5,273 nucleotides of DNA from an uncultured Lachnospiraceae bacterium (lineage in GTDB: Bacteria; Bacillota_A; Clostridia; Lachnospirales; Lachnospiraceae). The notes beneath the pieces were generated by a model. It searched no databases, was not told the DNA's origin, and was given only the letters and a program-made list of their open reading frames with translations. The DNA lies in assembly GCA_946410365.1 (NCBI GenBank), contig CAMKAA010000081.1, positions 1 through 5,273 on the forward strand, in the 5' to 3' direction. Position numbers and translations under genes: made by a program. Every line of letters begins with the position of its first letter. The stretch's first letter is position 1. Below are positions 1-5,273 of the stretch, in pieces.

Positions 1-111
1 TTTGAGGATCAGGGAAAGACCGTGATCGAGGGAGATCCGGAGCTCTATGTGAGCGGATGTTTTCTGGAACTGGCGAAGAAACTTCTTGAGCAGGACAGCA
101 TAGGCAGCTGA
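1..111 (+). CDS. C-terminal end of a NifH-like nitrogenase reductase / ATPase (partial)
   Basis: Frame 1 is open from the window edge to a TGA at 109-111 and gives the last 36 residues of a protein whose start lies outside the window. The segment GKTVIEGDPELYVSGCF followed by LELAKKLLE resembles the C-terminal part of NifH/BchL/CfbC-type iron proteins, where a 'TVIE-x-x-P' strand precedes a helix ending in 'YRxLAxKI'. Such proteins are homodimeric, MinD-like P-loop ATPases with a [4Fe-4S] cluster that pass electrons to a component-1 partner. The Walker A and cluster cysteines would lie upstream and cannot be checked here. The next gene encodes exactly such a component-1-like partner, and its start codon abuts this stop, which supports the assignment. 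The short fragment alone would not be decisive, and another MinD/ParA-type ATPase remains possible. Confidence 0.62.
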   Translation, partial: FEDQGKTVIEGDPELYVSGCFLELAKKLLEQDSIGS

Positions 112-112
112 T

Positions 113-119
113 GGAGGAG
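113..119 (+). promoter_or_regulatory. Strong Shine-Dalgarno deciding the start of the nitrogenase-like gene
   Basis: GGAGGAG lies three bases before the ATG at 123. The GGAGG core ends at 117, leaving five bases to that ATG, which is a good spacing. An in-frame ATG at 111 overlaps the upstream TGA (TGATG) but has only weak purine-rich sequence in front of it, and the strong SD lies inside the codons it would add. The start at 123 is therefore preferred. Confidence 0.7.
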
Positions 120-122
120 AGA

Positions 123-2672
123 ATGAGCGGAGCAACAAGTTATACAGTCAGGCAGCTGTGGGAATTGGGAAAAGATAAGATCCCGCAGGATATGATGTCC
201 TCCTCCCATCTGATCTACAGCTCACCGGCTACGCTGGCCTTTAATTCACCGGGAGCGGAAGGTTTCGGCGTCAAAAGAGCGGGGCTGTCTGTGCCGGGAT
301 CGGTCATGCTGATCGTATCCCCCGGATGCTGCGGGAGAAACACCTCATCCATCAGTACCATGAAGGGCTATGAAAACAGGTTCTTCTATCTGACGATGGA
401 CGAAACGGACCTTATTACGGGCAGGCATCTGCGCCGGATCTCCAAGGCGGTCTGCGAGATGGCTGCCGGCCTTAAGAAAAGACCCTCCGTGATCATGATA
501 TGCATCACCTGTGTGGACGCGCTTTTGGGAACAGATATGGAGCGGGTCTGCAGAAAAGCGGAGAAAATGGTAAATGAAGCAATTCCTGCGCCTTGTGATG
601 CAGAGGATCCCTATATCCGCGTCAGGCCCTGCTATATGTACGCGCTGACCAGAGAGGGCAGAAAACCGCCCATGGTCCACGTAAGACAATCTATTTACTC
701 CCTGCTGCAGCCGGTCCCCAAGAGAGCCGACAGCGTTAATATCCTGGGATATTTTGCCCCGCTGGCAGAGGACTGCGAGTTAAGAGATCTTCTGAAGCAG
801 ATAGGAGTGAAGCAGATCAGGGAGGTCTCATCCTGCGCAAACTATTCCGAGTTCGGCAAGATGGCAGAGGCCAATTTTAACCTGATCCTGAATCCGGAGG
901 CGAGGCCTGCTGCGGGAGATCTGCAGGAGAGACTGGGAATTCCCTCCATTGAGCTGACAAGGCTTTATCAGATCGACAGAATAGCTGCGCAGTATGACGC
1001 TTTTGCAGCAGCTCTCGGTGTTCGGTTTGATTACAGGACTTTCGCAGAAAAGGCCAAAACGGCAATGAAGAGGTTCAGAGCGGCTTATCCCGGCGCGGTC
1101 TTCAGTATTGGCGAAGCAGTCAACGCCGATCCCTTCGAACTTGCGCTTGCTCTGGTGCGTTACGGTTTCAGAGTAAGGGAGATCTTCGGAACGATCACTT
1201 CGGATTCCTATCGCTATATCAGACATCTGTCGACGCTCAGTCCCCAGACAAGGGTATATTCGAATCTGTCGCCTTCCATGCTGCTCTACGGAGATGACCA
1301 TGGCGAAGACAATACAGACGAGGGTACTATACACATCGCCCTTGGCAGGGACGCCGGCTGGTATCATCCCGAATATCCATGCCTTCTGTGGGGGCAGGAC
1401 ATCCAGCCTTTTGGCTTTATGGGTGTATGCAGGTTTTTCGAGGCGCTGATGGAGACAGCGAAAGGCGGCGGGCAGGACCTTTACGGTTCCGCGGTCAGAC
1501 TGATCGGCGAATACGGGACAGAAAGAAAAATCGAAGAGGTCAGCCGGGAAGAGTCTTCGCAGAATGAAGGTGCTCATGACAAGCGGCCCAAGGGTTACAG
1601 AGAGATACTGACTCCGTTTGCTCCAGACCAGTCCGGCGCTGTTTCCGTATTCTATGAACTTGGCGGGATCACGGTGATATGCGACGCGGGAGGCTGCACA
1701 GGCAATATCTGCGGTTTCGACGAACCCAGATGGTTCCGTGAGAGAAGCGCCGTGTTCAGCGCAGGGCTTAGAGACATGGACGCGATTCTGGGAAGGGATG
1801 AAAGGCTGGTGGAAAAACTGGCGGATGCCGCAGCTTTACTGTCGGAAACAGGGATGAAAAAAGCGCCTGCTTTTGCCGCCATTATCGGCACTCCTGTTCC
1901 GGCTGTCATTGGGACTGACTTCAGAGCCCTTGAGAGAATGTCCGAAAAAAAGACCGGACTTCCCTGCATCGGCATTGCCTGCGACGGAATGGAATTCTAT
2001 GACAAAGGTGCCGAGAGCGCCTATCTGGCCTTATTTGAAAAGTTCGCAAAAAAGGCCGAAATTGATACTTCTTCGGAGAAAAAAGGACGTGTCGGTATTC
2101 TCGGCGCGCAGTACATGGATCTTGGGGGCATCGCTGATTATGATGCGCTAAGAGGATACGCAGAGAATAAGATCGGCAAGACGGCAGTAATATATGGAAG
2201 CCGCGTGGATGGAACAGAAGCTTTTGCAGATCCGGCATCTGTCAGTGAGAACCTTGTTGTCACAGTATCGGGTTATGAAGCGGCGAAGACGCTTCTGTCA
2301 AAATATTCAGTCCCTTTCCGCTGTTACAATCCTCTGGCGGAGAGGCAGATACGCAAGATCGCGGAACAGACAGAGATTGCCGGAAAGAGTATACTGGTGG
2401 TTCACGAACAGATCACCGCAAATTCCTGCAGGGAGGCACTGCGGGAATTGGGGGCGAAAAGAGTGGACATTGCCACCTGGTTCATGCTGAAGGAAGACTT
2501 AAGCGAAGCGGGAGATCTTCACCTCAGTGAGGAGACGGATCTTGCCCTTGCGGTACGCTCAGGGAAATACGATATGATCATCGCGGACCCGGTCATGCTC
2601 CCTCTCTTAAGGGGATATTTTGACGGGGTGTTCGCAGGACTGCCGCATTTCGCGGTTTCAGGTAAATTATGA
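123..2672 (+). CDS. Fused two-unit nitrogenase component-1-like oxidoreductase (NifD/NifK-like fusion)
   Basis: The 849-residue protein contains two tandem nitrogenase component-1-like (Oxidored_nitro) units. Unit 1, about residues 1-463, has the P-cluster-type loop SPGCCG (C69, C70) and CITCVDALLGTDME (C127, C130), which matches the 'stCp-eliGdD' motif. It continues with a Rossmann-like segment starting VNILGYFAPL near residue 205. A charged, probably flexible linker spans about residues 464-490. Unit 2, about 491-849, has CDAGGCTGNIC (C520, C525, C530), FSAGLRDMDAILG (545-557), GTPVPAVIGTD (589-599), and a further Rossmann-like segment from GRVGILG (655). No membrane segment or signal peptide is visible, so it should be cytoplasmic. 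The family takes electrons from a NifH-like ATPase to reduce difficult substrates; the upstream gene end looks like that partner. By hand alignment the FeMo-cofactor ligands are absent (the NifD Cys275 position is N257 and the His442 position is F430), so N2 fixation is unlikely. The substrate is unknown. Its TGA overlaps the hypF start. An alternative start at 111 would give 853 residues. Confidence 0.85.
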   Translation: MSGATSYTVRQLWELGKDKIPQDMMSSSHLIYSSPATLAFNSPGAEGFGVKRAGLSVPGSVMLIVSPGCCGRNTSSISTMKGYENRFFYLTMDETDLITGRHLRRISKAVCEMAAGLKKRPSVIMICITCVDALLGTDMERVCRKAEKMVNEAIPAPCDAEDPYIRVRPCYMYALTREGRKPPMVHVRQSIYSLLQPVPKRADSVNILGYFAPLAEDCELRDLLKQIGVKQIREVSSCANYSEFGKMAEANFNLILNPEARPAAGDLQERLGIPSIELTRLYQIDRIAAQYDAFAAALGVRFDYRTFAEKAKTAMKRFRAAYPGAVFSIGEAVNADPFELALALVRYGFRVREIFGTITSDSYRYIRHLSTLSPQTRVYSNLSPSMLLYGDDHGEDNTDEGTIHIALGRDAGWYHPEYPCLLWGQDIQPFGFMGVCRFFEALMETAKGGGQDLYGSAVRLIGEYGTERKIEEVSREESSQNEGAHDKRPKGYREILTPFAPDQSGAVSVFYELGGITVICDAGGCTGNICGFDEPRWFRERSAVFSAGLRDMDAILGRDERLVEKLADAAALLSETGMKKAPAFAAIIGTPVPAVIGTDFRALERMSEKKTGLPCIGIACDGMEFYDKGAESAYLALFEKFAKKAEIDTSSEKKGRVGILGAQYMDLGGIADYDALRGYAENKIGKTAVIYGSRVDGTEAFADPASVSENLVVTVSGYEAAKTLLSKYSVPFRCYNPLAERQIRKIAEQTEIAGKSILVVHEQITANSCREALRELGAKRVDIATWFMLKEDLSEAGDLHLSEETDLALAVRSGKYDMIIADPVMLPLLRGYFDGVFAGLPHFAVSGKL
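2660..2672 (+). promoter_or_regulatory. ATGA stop/start overlap with weak SD: translational coupling to hypF
   Basis: The hypF ATG (2669-2671) shares bases with the TGA (2670-2672) of the preceding gene. Only a minimal SD core, AGG at 2660-2662, lies six bases before the ATG. A weak site together with a 4-base overlap suggests that ribosomes ending the nitrogenase-like gene re-initiate on hypF, which would tie the amounts of the two proteins together. The overlap is seen directly; the coupling is inferred. Confidence 0.65.
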
Positions 2673-5104
2673 TCGGAAATACAGAGAAGACACTGAGAAT
2701 AAAAGTATACGGAATTGTCCAGGGAGTTGGCTTTCGCCCAACTGTGGCGAGACACGCGGCCAAAGCCGGGATCAGAGGTTCTGTCTGCAATAAAGGCCCT
2801 TATGTGGAGATCTTCGCCCAGGGAAGTCAGGATCAGGTGGACTCTTTTTTGAATCTTCTCGAAAAGAAGCCGCCTGAGAGAGCTGCTGTACTCAAGATGG
2901 ATGTCCGCAGTGCCGACAGCAGCGAGCATAGTTTTGACTCTTTCGAGATCATAGAGAGCGCCAAAACTAAAGGGGAAATCTTCATCTCGCCGGACATTGC
3001 GATCTGCGAAGAGTGCCGCCGGGAACTTCTTGATCCGGGCGACAGAAGATATCTTCATCCCTTTATCAACTGCACCTGCTGCGGGCCGCGTCTCACGATC
3101 CTGGAAGGACTTCCTTACGACCGTGAGAGGACGAGCATGAAGATGTTCCCTATGTGCCCGACCTGTGCAGGTGAGTATCACTCCCCCCTGAGCAGGCGTT
3201 ATGATGCACAGCCTGTCTGCTGCAATGACTGCGGACCTGAGGTGTATCTCGCCGGAGAAGAGGATGTCCGGGGAAGTGAAGCGATCACAAGAACCCGAAG
3301 GATCATTTCTGAGGGCGGAATTGCTGCAGTCAAGGGCATAGGCGGATTCCATCTGTGCTGTGATGCTTCTAACGAGGAAGCGGTGGCCAGGCTGCGCAGG
3401 AGAAAAACAAGACCCGTTAAGCCCTTCGCCGTAATGATGAGGGACGAAGCGGCAGTGGAGCGGGAATGTGAGATCAGCGATGCGCAGAGAGAGATCCTTA
3501 CGGGGCATCAGAAGCCGATCCTGCTGCTGCAGCGCAGAGAAGGAGGAAAGCTGTGTCCTTCTATTGCACCCGGAAATCCTACTGTGGGAGTGATGCTCCC
3601 TTATGCGCCGGTTCAGATCCTGCTCTTTGATTATCCTGACGGGATCATTATGCCGGACTGCCTTGTAATGACCAGCGGCAATGTCTCGGGAGCGCCGATC
3701 TGCAGAGACGACGCCGAGGCAATTTCGGAACTTGGAAATCTTTGCGACTGTATCCTTTCTCACAACAGAAAGATACGGATAAGGGCAGATGACTCGGTCA
3801 TGGATTTTTATAACGGTGAGCCCTATATGATCCGCAGATCCAGAGGCTATGCCCCTCTTCCCTACATGCTCTCAGCCTGGGAGGGAAGCGAAAAGGAGAC
3901 AGGCGGCACGAGTGTGCTGGCCATCGGCGGAGAACTGAAAAACACATTTTGTATAGGAACTGGAAGTCTGTTCTATCCCTCCTCCTATATCGGGGATCTG
4001 GCGGATCTAAGAAGCGTAAGGGCGCTGGAAGAGACGACAGGAAGATACGCGCGGCTTTTGGAAGTGACCCCGGAAGTCATTGCATGCGATCTTCACCCGA
4101 GATATAACTCTGTGACGACAGCGATCACGCTTTCAGAACAGATCGGTAAGGAGCTGGGAAAAGACCCCCTTCCGGTAGTAAAAGTACAGCATCATTACGC
4201 TCATGTTCTAAGCTGTATGGCGGAGAATGATTATGCGGATCCGGTCATAGGAGTCTCCATGGACGGTACCGGATACGGGACCGACGGAAGCATCTGGGGC
4301 GGAGAGATCCTTACGGCAGACTATCACGGCTTTGTCAGGGAGGCCAGCATTAAACCTTTCATTCAGGTGGGAGGAGATCTCTCCTCCACAGACGGATGGA
4401 GGATCGCAGTATCCATGCTGCATAGTATCAGTAAAGCAGAGGAAGAGGGTTCACCGCTGAAAGATGCCCTTTCCCTGTCAGGAAAACTGTCGCTGTGCAC
4501 GGAACTGGAGGCCTCGGTTCTGATGAAAATGGCTGACAGAAGACTCAACTCAGTAGTCTCTACCAGTGCCGGAAGGCTGTTCGACGCCGTAAGTGCAATA
4601 TGCGGAATCTGCAGGCACTCCACTTTCGAGGGAGAAGCTTCGATGGCTTTGGAATTTGCCGCGGAACGGTATGAGAAAACTGTGCCGGGATGCAGAAATG
4701 AGGAAAGTCCGGCGGAACATACAATAAACAAAGCAGAAGATGGACGCCGGATCCTTCCGACGGATGAGATCGTCAGAAAGATCACTCTCGGAAGGCTCAG
4801 AGGTGAGGAACAGGATCGTCTCGCATGGCTCTTTCACAAAATGCTCGCTGACCAGATCATTTCGGCCTGCGTCGGGATCAGGAAGGAAAACGGGATCAGG
4901 ACGGCAGCTCTCAGCGGGGGATGCTTTCAGAACCTCCTTCTTCTGGACCTGGTCAGGAGAGGTCTGGAAGCGGAGGGCTTTGATGTCCTGATCCACCACC
5001 TGGTACCGCCCAACGACGGGGGTATAGCGCTGGGTCAGGCTGTAGCTGCAGTGCAGGCTGTCCATGACGGGAAAGTAAATGTCATCCGGACGGATGTTTC
5101 ATAA
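2669..5104 (+). CDS. hypF: HypF, carbamoyltransferase for [NiFe]-hydrogenase cofactor maturation
   Basis: HypF converts carbamoyl phosphate with ATP to carbamoyl-adenylate and transfers the carbamoyl group to the C-terminal cysteine of HypE, the first step to the cyanide ligands of the Fe(CN)2CO unit. All classical modules appear in order in 811 residues. The acylphosphatase domain (about 8-95) has GVGFRP with R23 and N41. The double zinc-finger region has eight cysteines with exact CxxC-x18-CxxC-x24-CxxC-x18-CxxC spacing (C113, C116, C135, C138, C163, C166, C185, C188). The YrdC/Sua5-like nucleotide-binding domain (about 203-397) has KTRPVKPFAVM, MTSGN and RADDSV. The Kae1-like carbamoyltransferase domain (about 416-800) has VQHHYAH (H508, H512), DGTGYG (from D532), GGD (568-570), SAGRLFDAVSA and PPNDGGIALGQ. 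It is somewhat longer than E. coli HypF (750). The usual GGDxAxREPWR segment reads GGDLSSTDGWR, a departure from the family. No frameshift is seen. It overlaps the nitrogenase-like gene upstream by four bases and precedes hypC. Confidence 0.97.
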   Translation: MIGNTEKTLRIKVYGIVQGVGFRPTVARHAAKAGIRGSVCNKGPYVEIFAQGSQDQVDSFLNLLEKKPPERAAVLKMDVRSADSSEHSFDSFEIIESAKTKGEIFISPDIAICEECRRELLDPGDRRYLHPFINCTCCGPRLTILEGLPYDRERTSMKMFPMCPTCAGEYHSPLSRRYDAQPVCCNDCGPEVYLAGEEDVRGSEAITRTRRIISEGGIAAVKGIGGFHLCCDASNEEAVARLRRRKTRPVKPFAVMMRDEAAVERECEISDAQREILTGHQKPILLLQRREGGKLCPSIAPGNPTVGVMLPYAPVQILLFDYPDGIIMPDCLVMTSGNVSGAPICRDDAEAISELGNLCDCILSHNRKIRIRADDSVMDFYNGEPYMIRRSRGYAPLPYMLSAWEGSEKETGGTSVLAIGGELKNTFCIGTGSLFYPSSYIGDLADLRSVRALEETTGRYARLLEVTPEVIACDLHPRYNSVTTAITLSEQIGKELGKDPLPVVKVQHHYAHVLSCMAENDYADPVIGVSMDGTGYGTDGSIWGGEILTADYHGFVREASIKPFIQVGGDLSSTDGWRIAVSMLHSISKAEEEGSPLKDALSLSGKLSLCTELEASVLMKMADRRLNSVVSTSAGRLFDAVSAICGICRHSTFEGEASMALEFAAERYEKTVPGCRNEESPAEHTINKAEDGRRILPTDEIVRKITLGRLRGEEQDRLAWLFHKMLADQIISACVGIRKENGIRTAALSGGCFQNLLLLDLVRRGLEAEGFDVLIHHLVPPNDGGIALGQAVAAVQAVHDGKVNVIRTDVS

Positions 5105-5124
5105 AGATCAAATATAAAAATACA

Positions 5125-5138
5125 GCGGAAGATTCCGC
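5125..5138 (+). repeat. Small inverted repeat in the hypF-hypC gap
   Basis: GCGGAA (5125-5130) and TTCCGC (5133-5138) are perfect reverse complements separated by GA. In RNA this could form a five-pair stem with an AGAT loop. It ends two bases before the hypC ribosome binding site. No T-run follows, so it does not look like an intrinsic terminator. It might affect mRNA processing or access to the SD, or be chance. The rest of the gap (5105-5124) is AT-rich with nothing recognisable. Confidence 0.35.
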
Positions 5139-5140
5139 CT

Positions 5141-5146
5141 AAGGAG
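5141..5146 (+). promoter_or_regulatory. Shine-Dalgarno of hypC
   Basis: AAGGAG lies eight bases before the ATG at 5155, followed by further purines (AGGA at 5147-5150). Unlike hypF, hypC has its own strong ribosome binding site and so should be translated independently of the upstream gene. Confidence 0.75.
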
Positions 5147-5154
5147 AGGAAATT

Positions 5155-5273
5155 ATGTGTGTAGGTCTTTCAGCAAGAGTAATCAGGATCAATGAAAACG
5201 GAACAGCGCTGGTAGATGCCAGCGGAGCCAGGAGACAGGTATCCGCTCAGCTTTTGGAGGATCTGGAGCCCGG
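5155..5273 (+). CDS. hypC: HypC/HybG/HupF-family hydrogenase maturation chaperone (partial, 5' end)
   Basis: The reading frame begins MCVGLSARVIRI and stays open to the window edge, giving 39 residues of a family that is usually about 75-90 long. HypC is a small cytoplasmic OB-fold-like protein. Its Cys2, exposed after Met removal, binds the iron while HypD and HypE build the Fe(CN)2CO group, and it then delivers this group to the hydrogenase large subunit. The Cys2 is present. The pattern of a short strand, ENGTALVD, an arginine pair (ARRQVS) and LLEDLEPG matches the HypC fold up to the 'vGDyvLvHaG' segment expected next. The family start is typically MCxxxP; here position 6 is Ser where Pro is usual. 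It lies 50 bp after hypF with its own SD. The position next to hypF supports the call, and hypD and hypE would be expected downstream. Confidence 0.9.
   Translation, partial: MCVGLSARVIRINENGTALVDASGARRQVSAQLLEDLEP

Noticed and set aside
828..1577. Open frame of 249 codons on the minus strand
   Set aside because: It lies fully antisense within the nitrogenase-like gene, has no recognisable domain, and the sense frame is well supported throughout.
123..2672. Annotation as a true nitrogenase (nifD/nifK)
   Set aside because: The residues aligned with both FeMo-cofactor ligands and several P-cluster cysteines are not conserved, and hypF/hypC rather than nif assembly genes are next to it.
2519..3763. 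Long open frame of 414 codons on the minus strand
   Set aside because: It lies opposite the end of the nitrogenase-like gene and the first half of hypF, both of which have clear family motifs. Its translation shows no recognisable domain, and it looks like a by-product of codon bias.
5090..5120. Possible promoter with a TATAAA-like -10 before hypC
   Set aside because: TATAAA occurs at 5114-5119, but no reasonable -35 hexamer is found 16-18 bases upstream. The AT-rich run is more simply an intergenic spacer.
5125..5138. Intrinsic terminator between hypF and hypC
   Set aside because: The stem is only five to six pairs and no T-run follows; purine-rich SD sequence comes directly after.

Overview
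The window carries one strand-uniform, tightly packed operon segment with four genes on the + strand: the 3' end of a NifH-like ATPase gene, a very large gene for two fused nitrogenase component-1-like halves, a complete hypF, and the 5' end of hypC. Both ends of the window cut through a gene. There is almost no non-coding DNA: the only gap is about 50 bp between hypF and hypC. I see no RNA genes, mobile elements, CRISPR or convincing internal promoter.

The source is probably an anaerobic Clostridia-type bacterium (Bacillota), perhaps a gut Lachnospiraceae relative. The grounds are strong GGAGG-type ribosome binding sites, heavy AGA/AGG arginine use, moderate GC content, and the presence of nitrogenase-like and [NiFe]-type Hyp proteins. 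This is inference and not a taxonomic proof.

Layout: bases 1-111 encode the last 36 residues of a protein resembling the NifH/BchL/CfbC ATPase C-terminus. Bases 123-2672 encode an 849-residue protein whose N-terminal half looks NifD-like and whose C-terminal half looks like a second Oxidored_nitro unit, joined by a charged linker. By hand alignment it has lost the residues equivalent to both FeMo-cofactor ligands and several P-cluster cysteines, so it is very unlikely to be a true nitrogenase. Bases 2669-5104 encode HypF with all four of its classical modules. From 5155 a HypC-family chaperone begins.

How the genes may work together: HypF makes the thiocarboxamide (CN precursor) on HypE, and HypC with HypD assembles the Fe(CN)2CO unit of [NiFe]-hydrogenases. 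A NifH-like reductase plus a fused DK-like catalytic protein would form an ATP-driven two-component reductase. Stop/start overlaps place this reductase and hypF in a single translationally coupled unit. The most interesting point in the window is this coupling of a divergent nitrogenase-like reductase to the CN/CO-iron ligand-assembly pathway. Its substrate cannot be read from the sequence.
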